In this document: one piece after another, positions 1-8,125 of the stretch
Numbering within the stretch: position 1 is the stretch's first letter
How the letters are laid out: each line of letters starts with the position of its first letter
Assembly: GCA_018654605.1 (NCBI GenBank)
Contig: JABILG010000016.1
Coordinates: 1 to 64,000, forward strand
From: a bacterium
Lineage (GTDB): Bacteria; Desulfobacterota_D; UBA1144
Length of the DNA stretch: 64,000 nt
Direction: 5' to 3'
Notes under the pieces: model-generated
Database searches by the model: none
What the model was told of the DNA's origin: nothing
The model's input: only the letters and a program-made list of their open reading frames with translations
Made by a program: the position numbers and the translations under genes

Positions 1-404
1 CTCATATGAGGAACAACAGCTTTTGACATATTAAACAAAGCTCCTAAGTTAGTATCTATAACATCTTTCCACTCTTCTTGTGACATACGACTAAAAGTTA
101 TATCTCTATTGATTCCAGCATTGTTAACTAGAAAATCAACTTGACCATATGCCTTTATTGCTTCTTCGCCTAAAGTTTGGCAAGCTTCAAAATCTTTAAC
201 GTCGGCCTGTACTACTATAGCTTCTGAACCAAGGTCAACAATCTCTTCTGCAGTAATTTCTGCAGCTTGTTTATTGCTAACATAATTTAAAACTAATTTC
301 GCACCAGCTTCAGCAAAAGCTAAAGCACATTGCTTACCAATACCTCTTGAACTTCCAGTAACGACAGCAACTTTATCTTTTACATTATATAAATCTTCAA
401 TCAT
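1..404 (-). CDS. Short-chain dehydrogenase, FabG/PhaB-like (partial)
   Basis: Reverse-strand reading starting with ATG at 404 and running off the window start, so only about the first 134 residues are present. A Rossmann nucleotide-binding motif (VTGSSRGIGK) lies near residues 15-24 and the NNAG motif near residue 90, as in classical short-chain dehydrogenases. The segment NNAGINRDITFSRMS resembles NADPH-dependent 3-oxoacyl-ACP or acetoacetyl-CoA reductases (FabG, PhaB). The catalytic Ser-Tyr-Lys lies beyond the window edge and cannot be checked. Given the acyl-CoA ligases and thiolase elsewhere here, an acetoacetyl-CoA reductase role is possible, but fatty acid synthesis is equally so. Confidence 0.85.
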   Translation of the reverse strand, partial: MIEDLYNVKDKVAVVTGSSRGIGKQCALAFAEAGAKLVLNYVSNKQAAEITAEEIVDLGSEAIVVQADVKDFEACQTLGEEAIKAYGQVDFLVNNAGINRDITFSRMSQEEWKDVIDTNLGALFNMSKAVVPHM

Positions 405-510
405 TTAAAAACCCCCTAATTGAATATCTGATTAATTCTATACAAAAAAGAAATATTTATCTACAATTTTCCTCGGCTATCGTGAATTATTCGTTTAATA
501 TTAATAAATC

Positions 511-1344
511 ATGAATAATTTTGTAAAATCCCATGGTCTAGGAAACGATTATCTTGTATTAGATTCAAGGAAAATCGACTTTAAATTATCTAAAAAGACA
601 ATAATAAGGATTTGTGACAGGAATTATGGAGTAGGAGCAGACGGTATTTTGTTGCTTGTTAAATCAAAGAAAGCTGATTTTGGTTTAAAAATATTTAATC
701 CTGATGGATCTCAAGCAGAAAAAAGTGGTAACGGCCTAAGAATATTCTCAAAGTTTCTTTATGACCACAAGTATACTAAGAAAAAAGCTTTCACGATTGA
801 AACAAAAGGTGGCTTTGTAAGAAGTAAGATACTACTAAAAGATAAAAAGGTAAGTCTTGTAAAGGTAGAAATGGGCAAAGCTTTCTTTGAATCATCTAAG
901 ATACCTGTTAAAACAAACAAAAAATATTCAATTAATGAAAATATTAAAGTTGGCGGAAATATTTTTACATATTCATGCGTTAGTGTCGGGAATCCACATT
1001 GCGTGATTTTTCTTAAAAAAACATCTGCTGATTATGCTAAAGATTTTGGTCCACTAATAGAGAAGAATAAAATTTTTCCAAAAAGAATAAATGTCCAATT
1101 TGCTCAGATAATTTCTAGAAATAAAGTCAAAATTGAAATATGGGAAAGAGGAGCTGGATATACTCTTGCCTCTGGTAGTAGTTCATGTGGAGTAGTTTCA
1201 GCTGGATATAAATTGGGACTTTTAAATAGAAAAGTCGAAGTTCTTATGCCTGGTGGAAAACTGTCTATCGAAATTGATGACAACTTTAATGTCATAATGG
1301 AAGGTCCAGTTGAGGAAATATGTTCAGGAAAATTAAATATTTAA
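511..1344 (+). CDS. dapF: Diaminopimelate epimerase-like protein with Ser in place of both catalytic Cys
   Basis: 277 residues, full length for the DapF fold, beginning with the typical KSHGLGNDYLVLDSR. Family DapF interconverts LL- and meso-diaminopimelate with two cysteines acting as a thiol/thiolate pair, one in a CGNG motif and one in an ACGSG motif. Here the first motif reads KSGNGLRIF (Ser72, codon AGT at 724-726) and the second ERGAGYTLASGSSSCG (Ser221, codon TCT at 1171-1173), so both are serine, although a cysteine remains three residues beyond the second. The fold assignment is secure; activity as a diaminopimelate epimerase is uncertain. It is followed three bases later by an amidohydrolase, so the two are probably co-transcribed. 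lysA at 49.8-51.1 kb shows that the DAP/lysine route exists. Confidence 0.8.
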   Translation: MNNFVKSHGLGNDYLVLDSRKIDFKLSKKTIIRICDRNYGVGADGILLLVKSKKADFGLKIFNPDGSQAEKSGNGLRIFSKFLYDHKYTKKKAFTIETKGGFVRSKILLKDKKVSLVKVEMGKAFFESSKIPVKTNKKYSINENIKVGGNIFTYSCVSVGNPHCVIFLKKTSADYAKDFGPLIEKNKIFPKRINVQFAQIISRNKVKIEIWERGAGYTLASGSSSCGVVSAGYKLGLLNRKVEVLMPGGKLSIEIDDNFNVIMEGPVEEICSGKLNI

Positions 1345-1347
1345 AAT

Positions 1348-2571
1348 ATGATCCAGGCCATAAAAGCAAAATATATAATAACCCCTAATCAATCATTTGT
1401 GACAGATTCAGCGGTAATTATTAAGAACAATATTATCAGTGGGATTATCTCACACCATCAGCTTGCTAAGAATGAATATAGCGTTCTAGATTTAAAGAAC
1501 TCCGTTTTGTTACCTGGATTCGTCAATTCACATGTCCACTTGGAGCTTCAGTGGACTCAAAAGCTACTTAGTCCTTTTCAATCATTCTCTGATTGGTTAA
1601 ATCAAATCATAACGCTAAAGAAGAATTTTGATAATTCCAAGATTCCTAAATCTGTTAAAGAGGCCTTAGATGAATCTTTAGATTCAGGGGTCACTACTAT
1701 CGGCGAGATAAGCTCCTACGATGGACTAGACTATAAAGCAATAATTAAAAGTGGAATAAGGACTGCTTACTTTTATGAAATTACAAATTCAACAATTTCA
1801 AATATTGATAATAAATTTCTTCAAAATCTATTAAGAAATACTAACTCTCTCTTCAATTTGAAGATATTCCCTCATTCAATCTATTCCCTAGATACTAAAT
1901 CACTAAGAAAAGTATTAGCTTTTGCGAGAAATAATAATACCAATCTTGGCATTCATCTATCTGAGAGTATTGATGAAATAAATTACGCAATGAAGAGAAA
2001 GAACAACTTGGAAGATGAGGTTTTCTCAAGATTTCCTAAGAAACCAAAATTTGATTCAAGTCCAAGTACTCCATTAGAATATTTAGATAAAATAAATTCA
2101 TTTCGACAAAATATAACACTAATTCACATGAATAACTTATCATCAGATGACTTAAAAATATTAAAGAAAAAGCAGTATCCTGTTGTAATCTGCCCTCGTA
2201 GCAATCTATATTTGAATCAAAAACTTCCTAATTTAAAATTCTTCATGAATTATAAAAAAACGGGTCTTGGGACAGATGGTCTTTCAAGCAATATATCTAT
2301 TAATTTCCTTGATGAAATTAACTTCCTGTACTTAAATGCAAAGAAAATATTAGTCAAGAATCCTGAAAGAAGAGTTCTTGATATAGCTACAATAGGAGGA
2401 GCCAAGACTCTAGGTCTTGATAATTCGATTGGAACAATTGAGGTAAACAAGAAAGCAGATCTAATAGCCTTTGACTTAAAGAATAAAGATCCATATTTGT
2501 CGGTCATGCATTCAAAAGTTAAAGACTTAAAAATGTCTATGATAAATGGAAAAATTATTAAGTTGAAATAA
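1348..2571 (+). CDS. Amidohydrolase, probable aminodeoxyfutalosine deaminase
   Basis: 407 residues of the ATZ/TRZ-type metal-dependent amidohydrolase family. Metal-binding motifs are visible in order: NSHVHLEL near residue 62, IHLSES near 205 and LGTDGLSSN near 306. The family includes S-adenosylhomocysteine and chlorohydrolase-type deaminases and, in epsilonproteobacteria, the enzyme that deaminates 6-amino-6-deoxyfutalosine in menaquinone synthesis. The opposing gene, overlapping its last 14 bases, is mqnD, followed by mqnA, so I infer the futalosine-pathway role from context. Guanine deaminase or another purine-derivative deaminase remains possible. It follows the DapF-like gene by three bases, in one likely transcript. 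Confidence 0.7.
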   Translation: MIQAIKAKYIITPNQSFVTDSAVIIKNNIISGIISHHQLAKNEYSVLDLKNSVLLPGFVNSHVHLELQWTQKLLSPFQSFSDWLNQIITLKKNFDNSKIPKSVKEALDESLDSGVTTIGEISSYDGLDYKAIIKSGIRTAYFYEITNSTISNIDNKFLQNLLRNTNSLFNLKIFPHSIYSLDTKSLRKVLAFARNNNTNLGIHLSESIDEINYAMKRKNNLEDEVFSRFPKKPKFDSSPSTPLEYLDKINSFRQNITLIHMNNLSSDDLKILKKKQYPVVICPRSNLYLNQKLPNLKFFMNYKKTGLGTDGLSSNISINFLDEINFLYLNAKKILVKNPERRVLDIATIGGAKTLGLDNSIGTIEVNKKADLIAFDLKNKDPYLSVMHSKVKDLKMSMINGKIIKLK

Positions 2572-3388
2572 GATCTAACTCAATATTTTCACTTATAAGT
2601 TTCTTCTTAAATGCTTTTTCATAAAAGAATCTTAAACCATGTACACCTCTACTCGTAAAATCAACCGTATCCTGATTCACATACATGAGAACAAATTCTC
2701 TTGCTACATCCCTTGAAACGCCTCTCCCAAATTCCATTGCATAATCTAAGGCTTCTTCAATATTTGATAACGAATAAACTATGCTCTGTTTAATCATATT
2801 AGATATCTCTATTTGTATATCTAGATCTAGAGACCTGCTAATAACGTTTAGACCCAAAGGTATGGGGTAATTACAATCCTGAGCCCAAAGTTTTGGCAAG
2901 TCCAACAGCATCTTAAGTCCAAGATCTTTATATGTAATTTGACCCTCGTGAATTATTAATCCTGCATCAACTTTGGAATTAATTATTGCAGGGACAACCT
3001 GATCAAAATCATATTCAACAAAAGTTGCATCGTCACAATACAGCTGTAGCAATAAAAATGCTGAGGTCAATTTTCCAGGAACTGCAATCTTAAGTCCTTC
3101 TTCAGAAGCAAACTCTTTTTTTGATACTAAGATTGGACCGTAACCATCGCCCATACTTGCACCACAATCCATTACTCTATAGGTCTTATGAATTTTAGTA
3201 TACGCATGAGCAGAAACAGCGGTTGTATCTATCTTGCCATCGATAGCTAACAAATTTAATGACTGTATATCTTGAATAATATGTTCAAATCTAAATCTTT
3301 CAGATGAGACAATACCTTTGGATATTCCATAAAACATGAAAGCATCGTCTGCATCGGGGCTATGACCTAAAGTAATAAGTTTTTTCAT
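2558..3388 (-). CDS. mqnD: 1,4-dihydroxy-6-naphthoate synthase MqnD
   Basis: 276 residues beginning MKKLITLGHSPDADDAFMFY, the hallmark N-terminus of MqnD-like periplasmic-binding-fold enzymes. In the futalosine pathway MqnD converts cyclic dehypoxanthine futalosine to 1,4-dihydroxy-6-naphthoate. The conserved His-Ser-Pro-Asp-Asp stretch near residues 8-14 is intact, and the length is normal. It lies two bases downstream of mqnA on the same strand, consistent with an mqnA-mqnD operon. Its 3' end overlaps the end of the convergent amidohydrolase by 14 bases. MqnC, which supplies its substrate, is at 32.4-33.4 kb. Confidence 0.88.
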   Translation of the reverse strand: MKKLITLGHSPDADDAFMFYGISKGIVSSERFRFEHIIQDIQSLNLLAIDGKIDTTAVSAHAYTKIHKTYRVMDCGASMGDGYGPILVSKKEFASEEGLKIAVPGKLTSAFLLLQLYCDDATFVEYDFDQVVPAIINSKVDAGLIIHEGQITYKDLGLKMLLDLPKLWAQDCNYPIPLGLNVISRSLDLDIQIEISNMIKQSIVYSLSNIEEALDYAMEFGRGVSRDVAREFVLMYVNQDTVDFTSRGVHGLRFFYEKAFKKKLISENIELDLIST

Positions 3389-3390
3389 AT

Positions 3391-4188
3391 TTAAAGTATG
3401 TTATTAAAACTTCTTTTTTCCCATTTTGCAAATTTTGCAGATAGCTCATGAAACAAGTTAATTCCATCTAAGTGCTTTTCTGTAAGCTTGTATATTATTC
3501 TTTCATTTAAATAAGTCTCAATCAATTTAGAATCTACTTTAGACTCATACTTAGTGGTAAAATCTTTAAGAATATTATCAATATTACTCATTCCACTTAT
3601 GAAAGAATCATGAATTAACTTTATTTCATTTGGATTAGGCTTGTTAAGATAATAATTAAAAGTTGCAAACGTAAAAGGTAGGGAGGTTTCTAAGTACCAG
3701 AGCTCCGAAAGGTCATAAATCTTCATACCTCCTGGTCTTTGTGAAAGAAATTTTAGTGCCAGATCTCCAATTATTACTTGCCCAGTATTCATTTGATAGT
3801 TATTTGCTATATCTGGTCTTAAGTAATCATATTCAACCTTCTTCTTTATAAAATCTTCTTGAATCACCTTATATAAAAGATTAGCGCTCTTAGATATGGG
3901 GTCTAAATATACTCTTTCAAGGTCTTTAATATCTGAAGTTGCAACCAAAACCACACTATCAACTTTGCCCTCTGAGCTTATACAGTAATCATTTAGGGAC
4001 ACAACTCTCGAATCAGAAAGATGGTCTGCTATTGAAAGTAAGGATAAAAAATTTTGCTTATTTATTAAAGAATTAAGTAAATCTGATGGAAATAAAAGTT
4101 GAGTTTTATAATTATCATAAGCTCCTATGTCAAATAAATATGTAAGTGGCTTTGAATTTAAAAATGGAACAGAACCTAAGTTTTTTAT
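3391..4188 (-). CDS. mqnA: Chorismate dehydratase MqnA, apparent AUA or AUC start
   Basis: MqnA dehydrates chorismate to 3-enolpyruvylbenzoate, the first committed futalosine-pathway step. The only usual start in this frame is GTG at 4002, giving 203 residues and removing the family N-terminus. The frame stays open upstream and encodes LGSVPFLNSKPLTYLFD, the classic MqnA N-terminal motif (compare Y-L-N-x-K-P-L). The in-frame stop TAG at 4198-4200 leaves only ATC (4189-4191) or ATA (4186-4188) as start codons, a few bases after GGGAG at 4193-4197. The full protein of about 265 residues has normal length. So either initiation is non-canonical or an ATG has been altered by mutation or sequence error. 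dgt ends 17 bases upstream of the ATA codon. Confidence 0.8.
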   Translation of the reverse strand: MKNLGSVPFLNSKPLTYLFDIGAYDNYKTQLLFPSDLLNSLINKQNFLSLLSIADHLSDSRVVSLNDYCISSEGKVDSVVLVATSDIKDLERVYLDPISKSANLLYKVIQEDFIKKKVEYDYLRPDIANNYQMNTGQVIIGDLALKFLSQRPGGMKIYDLSELWYLETSLPFTFATFNYYLNKPNPNEIKLIHDSFISGMSNIDNILKDFTTKYESKVDSKLIETYLNERIIYKLTEKHLDGINLFHELSAKFAKWEKRSFNNIL

Positions 4189-4205
4189 GATATCTCCCTA
4201 CAAAA

Positions 4206-5249
4206 TCAAACTTTAAAATCTACAAAAGACCATTTCTTAGGGATAAATATAGATTTATGAATTTCTAATGCGAAATCATCTGACATCCCAGCAATAAAAT
4301 CGCAACAATCATCTGAATAATTTCCACTATTAAACTTATAGAATTCTCTAAGAGCTTTTTCATTTACCAAAAAGAATGTATACAAATCCATCAAAACCTT
4401 CTTAGCTTTTTCAAAATTTACCTTTATGACTGGATTGTAATAAACTTTCTCAAAAAGAAAACTTCTCATGTCGACTAGATTATCCTCTAGCTCCTTAGAT
4501 ATGGCTACAGTTTTATAATTGGTATTCACAGTATTTAATATTGTATCTGATACAACCTTTGATATTCTCTCAGAATGCTTATCACCAAAAAATCTTATCA
4601 ATTTTAAAGGTATATCCTTTTTCTTAATCAAGGATGACCTTAGAGCATCATCAAGATCATGTGTAAAGTAAGCAAAAATATCCGACAATCTCACCACCTG
4701 CCCTTCTAATGTATGAATCTTGATTTTTTTATTAACTATTGGCCCTGTTCCTTTTGAATGTTTCGAAATACCATCCTTAACCTCAAATGTTAAATTTAAA
4801 CCTTTTCCATTCTTTTCGAGTAATTCTACAATTCTTAGGCTTTGCATGTAATGTTTAAACCCGTTCTTGTGAATTTTATCTAAAGCCTGCTCTCCAGCAT
4901 GTCCAAACGGTGTATGCCCTAAATCATGACCTAACGCAATAGCCTCTGATAAGTCTTCATTAAGACTAAGTGATCTGGAGATAGTCCTAGAAATTTGTGA
5001 AACCTCTAATACATGAGTTAGTCGAGTCCTGAAGTGGTCTCCATAAGGAGCAAGAAAAACTTGTGTTTTATCCTTCAATCTCCTAAAGGATTTGGAATGA
5101 ATTATTCTATCCCTATCCCTTTGATATTCAGTTCTAAGTTCACATTTCTTTTCCTTTCTTGATCTACCGATCGATTCGCTACTTAAAGATGCGTATGAGG
5201 ACAAGAGGTTTTTCTCATTAACTTCCAACTTCTTTCTTAAATTTATCAT
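4206..5249 (-). CDS. dgt: dGTP triphosphohydrolase (dGTPase-like HD protein)
   Basis: 347 residues. The N-terminal [21 protein letters not shown] and the HD motif [15 protein letters not shown] near residues 107-121 are diagnostic of the deoxyguanosinetriphosphate triphosphohydrolase-like family, which cleaves dNTPs to nucleosides and triphosphate. The metal ligands H...HD...D appear intact. Bacterial members of this shorter type regulate dNTP pools. It overlaps the end of hisF by four bases upstream and is closely followed by mqnA, so hisA-hisF-dgt-mqnA-mqnD reads as one transcription unit. Confidence 0.9.
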   Translation of the reverse strand: MINLRKKLEVNEKNLLSSYASLSSESIGRSRKEKKCELRTEYQRDRDRIIHSKSFRRLKDKTQVFLAPYGDHFRTRLTHVLEVSQISRTISRSLSLNEDLSEAIALGHDLGHTPFGHAGEQALDKIHKNGFKHYMQSLRIVELLEKNGKGLNLTFEVKDGISKHSKGTGPIVNKKIKIHTLEGQVVRLSDIFAYFTHDLDDALRSSLIKKKDIPLKLIRFFGDKHSERISKVVSDTILNTVNTNYKTVAISKELEDNLVDMRSFLFEKVYYNPVIKVNFEKAKKVLMDLYTFFLVNEKALREFYKFNSGNYSDDCCDFIAGMSDDFALEIHKSIFIPKKWSFVDFKV

Positions 5250-6001
5250 TGCCTAACCAATATCCCCTTATTGGACAAATACTTCTTTGCCTCATTAATC
5301 CTATATTCACCAAAATGAAAGATGGAAGCGCACAATGCGGCATCAGCCTTTCCTAAAGTAAATGCTTCAGCTATATGCTGAAGGGAGCCGGCTCCACCAG
5401 AAGCAATAATTGGAATATTTATAATTTCAGAAAGTATTGAAAGAATCTCTAAATCGTAACCTTTTTTTGTTCCATCTCGGTCCATAGAAGTAAGAAGAAT
5501 CTCGCCGGCACCATAATCTTGCATTTTTTTTACCCACTCTACACAATCTAAACCCGTAGATTTTCTACCCCCATGAGTAAAGACTTCCCACCCTGCATTT
5601 TTTCTTTTTATATCAACAGCAACTACGATACATTGGGAACCAAACTTCATTGCCGATTCTGTTACAAGTTTAGGATTAAGTATTGCTGAGGTATTAATTG
5701 AAACTTTATCAGCTCCCGCTCTTAGTAAATCTTTTATATCTTCAAACTTCCTAACACCGCCACCTACTGTAAGAGGAACAAAAACTTCCTCAGCCGCTCT
5801 TTCAACTGTATCAATTATAATATTCCTTTCTTCATTTGAGGCTGTAATATCAAGAAACGTAATCTCATCAGCTCCTTCATTGCTATACTTTGTAGCAATC
5901 TCAACAGGGTCACCCGCATCGACAAGATTTACAAAATTAACACCCTTTACTACTCTTCCTTTATCTATATCTAAGCAAGGTATTATTCTTTTAGCTAACA
6001 T
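5246..6001 (-). CDS. hisF: Imidazole glycerol phosphate synthase cyclase subunit HisF
   Basis: 251 residues, a TIM barrel beginning [20 protein letters not shown], with the catalytic aspartates of the family near residue 11 (CLDID) and near 130 (VAVDIK). Phosphate-binding glycine loops VGGGVR and ASGGAG are present. HisF uses ammonia from HisH to close the imidazole ring, giving imidazole glycerol phosphate and AICAR. It overlaps hisA by 11 bases, as is common in his operons; hisH is not in the window. Confidence 0.95.
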   Translation of the reverse strand: MLAKRIIPCLDIDKGRVVKGVNFVNLVDAGDPVEIATKYSNEGADEITFLDITASNEERNIIIDTVERAAEEVFVPLTVGGGVRKFEDIKDLLRAGADKVSINTSAILNPKLVTESAMKFGSQCIVVAVDIKRKNAGWEVFTHGGRKSTGLDCVEWVKKMQDYGAGEILLTSMDRDGTKKGYDLEILSILSEIINIPIIASGGAGSLQHIAEAFTLGKADAALCASIFHFGEYRINEAKKYLSNKGILVRQ

Positions 6002-6725
6002 CCTGATACACCTTTATGCTATCGCTTAAATTAATTGTGTTTTCGTATAATGATTTTCCTAAAATTACTCCAAATATACTTTTACTTTTGAGATTCTTTA
6101 TCTTCTCTAAGTCTCTAGAGTCTCTTATTCCACCTGAAACTATTATTGGAATATCAGAGATTCTCAAATAGTCTTCGATTAAATCTTCATTAAAACCCTC
6201 TAAGGTTCCATCTCTATCAACTGAGGTTAATACAATCATGGAAACACCTAAATTTTTAAAATCTAAGAGTGCTTCTTCTATAGTCATGTCAATTTTCGTG
6301 TTCCATCCCCTAATTGCAATCTTGCCATCCTTAATATCAAGTCCTACAGCAATTTTACCACCAAACTTTACACAAGCTTTCTCAAGGAAACCCTTTTCTG
6401 TAAAAGCTGATGTACCAATAATAACTCTTTCTACCCCTATAGATAAGTACTTTTCTATTGTTTCTATGTTTCTAATTCCACCACCAACCTGGAACTTGCA
6501 ATTTTCATCTCTAACAATCTCCTTAATAATATTAAAGTTCTTAGTGCTTCCTTCAAGTGCACCATCGAGATCTACAAGGTGTATAAGGCTAGCTCCTTCT
6601 TTAATCCACTTCCCGGACACCTCTAAAGGATTATCAGAATAAATCGTTTCTTTGCTGTAATCCCCCTTAAAGAGTCTTACACATTTTTTATCTTTTATAT
6701 CTATTGCTGGAACTAAAATCATCAT
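5991..6725 (-). CDS. hisA: Phosphoribosylformimino-AICAR ribotide isomerase HisA
   Basis: 244 residues, the paralogous TIM barrel of HisF. The N-terminal [19 protein letters not shown] carries the catalytic Asp, and the second catalytic Asp is in LTSVDRDGT near residue 168. Loops VGGGIR and VSGGIR bind phosphate. It catalyses the Amadori isomerisation before the HisF/HisH step. Two adjacent ATG codons (6725 and 6722) are possible starts with no strong Shine-Dalgarno. It is the first gene of the reverse-strand group, diverging from the EVE gene. Confidence 0.94.
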   Translation of the reverse strand: MMILVPAIDIKDKKCVRLFKGDYSKETIYSDNPLEVSGKWIKEGASLIHLVDLDGALEGSTKNFNIIKEIVRDENCKFQVGGGIRNIETIEKYLSIGVERVIIGTSAFTEKGFLEKACVKFGGKIAVGLDIKDGKIAIRGWNTKIDMTIEEALLDFKNLGVSMIVLTSVDRDGTLEGFNEDLIEDYLRISDIPIIVSGGIRDSRDLEKIKNLKSKSIFGVILGKSLYENTINLSDSIKVYQDVS

Positions 6726-6768
6726 ATTACATTTTACAAAAATTAATTAATAAATTAAATTTATTTTT

Positions 6769-7185
6769 ATGAGATACTGGCTTGTTAAATCAGAACCATA
6801 TAAATATTCATGGAATGACATGATAAAAGATAATACAACATATTGGGATGGAGTGAGAAATTATCAAGCTAGAAATAATATGAAAGCTATGAAAAAGGGT
6901 GATTTAGTGTTTTTTTATCATAGCAATGTAGGAAAAGAGATTGTTGGGATAACTACTGTTACCAAGGAGTTCTATCAGGACCCTACAACAAAGGATGAGA
7001 AATGGGTAGTTGTAGATCTTAAATTTAAGAAAAGTTTAAAAAGAAGTATAACCTTAGGGGAGATTAAGAGTGACAAAGAATTAAAGGATATGTCTCTCGT
7101 TAAACAATCTAGACTTTCTGTAATGGAAATAAAAAAATCTCATTTTGATATAATTATTAGGAAGGCTGATGAAAAGAAGTTATAA
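6769..7185 (+). CDS. EVE domain protein
   Basis: 138 residues that are almost entirely an EVE (PUA-like) domain: MRYWLVKSEPYKYSWNDM at the N-terminus, WDGVRNYQARNN near residue 25 and KGDLVFFYHSN near 44 are the family signatures. EVE domains, including thymocyte nuclear protein 1 homologues, bind modified bases in DNA or RNA; the bacterial substrate is generally unknown. Its last 17 bases overlap the start of meaB, which shows co-transcription rather than related function. Confidence 0.88.
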   Translation: MRYWLVKSEPYKYSWNDMIKDNTTYWDGVRNYQARNNMKAMKKGDLVFFYHSNVGKEIVGITTVTKEFYQDPTTKDEKWVVVDLKFKKSLKRSITLGEIKSDKELKDMSLVKQSRLSVMEIKKSHFDIIIRKADEKKL

Positions 7186-8125
7186 AGATTTAATTAAAGG
7201 ATTAATCACTAATGATAGAGTTTGTCTTTCAAAACTTATTAGTTCAATAGAAAGTGACCCCTCATCTATCTTTAAAATAATAGACTCTGTAAAGCGCATA
7301 CCAAATAAAGTCTATACTATTGGTGTTACAGGTCCCCCTGGTGCTGGAAAAAGTACCTTGACTAATCAAATAATTAAAAAGTTCAGGAGCATGGATCTTA
7401 AGATTGGAGTTATAGCTATTGACCCCAGTAGTCCTTTTACTGGTGGCGCAGTACTTGGAGATAGAGTTAGGATGCAAGAACACTCTTTGGATACTTCGGT
7501 TTTCATAAGAAGCGTTGGAAGCAGAGGAGACCTAGGAGGACTATCAAGTTCAACTAGTTCAATGATTAAGTTGTTTGATATATTTGGAATGGATATTGTA
7601 ATAATTGAAACTGTTGGAGTGGGACAAACTGAGCTGGATATAATAAAAATATCAGATTCAGTTCTAGTGACACTCGTTCCAGAAGCTGGAGATGGAATTC
7701 AAGCTATGAAAGCCGGATTAATGGAAATTGGTGACATATTTATTGTAAACAAAGCTGACAGAGGTGGTGCTGAAAAATTAGCTCGCGAAATTGACTATAT
7801 GGTTTCGTTAAAGCATGATAGCTCTTCTCGTAAAAATAAAGTCCTTACAACCCAAGCGGAAAATGACATTGGAGTAGATGAGCTAATTCAAGAGGTCTTA
7901 GACTTCAGGGCCCATGAAGAGTCCAGCGGTGCACTTGTCAAAAAAAGGAATAGAAGGAAAATATCCGAACTAAATACAATGGTTGAGAAACGATTGAGAA
8001 ATGAATTGGAAAAAACAAAAGAAACTGCTACATTTAAAGAGTTGATAGATAAATTAGAAAATGGTTTATTAGAGCCTGAAATCTTAGTTCAGAATGTAAT
8101 TGATCTAATAAAGAAAAGTAATTGA
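7169..8125 (+). CDS. meaB: MeaB/ArgK-family GTPase, methylmalonyl-CoA mutase chaperone
   Basis: 318 residues. A Walker A motif (GVTGPPGAGKSTL) near residues 52-64, the following IDPSSPFTGGAVLGDR and a long VIIETVGVGQTE switch region identify a MeaB-type G3E GTPase. MeaB protects and reloads adenosylcobalamin-dependent methylmalonyl-CoA mutase. A methylmalonyl-CoA epimerase two genes downstream supports this; the mutase itself is not in the window. Its ATG at 7169 lies within the EVE gene, and its end overlaps the next gene's TTG start by four bases. Confidence 0.92.
   Translation: MKRSYKDLIKGLITNDRVCLSKLISSIESDPSSIFKIIDSVKRIPNKVYTIGVTGPPGAGKSTLTNQIIKKFRSMDLKIGVIAIDPSSPFTGGAVLGDRVRMQEHSLDTSVFIRSVGSRGDLGGLSSSTSSMIKLFDIFGMDIVIIETVGVGQTELDIIKISDSVLVTLVPEAGDGIQAMKAGLMEIGDIFIVNKADRGGAEKLAREIDYMVSLKHDSSSRKNKVLTTQAENDIGVDELIQEVLDFRAHEESSGALVKKRNRRKISELNTMVEKRLRNELEKTKETATFKELIDKLENGLLEPEILVQNVIDLIKKSN

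Noticed and set aside
3391..4002. mqnA as a 203-residue gene starting with GTG
   Set aside because: The upstream in-frame sequence encodes the conserved MqnA N-terminus, so the short form would lack essential residues.
6238..6642. 134-residue forward frame within hisA
   Set aside because: It lies antisense to a well-conserved HisA and has no independent start signals.
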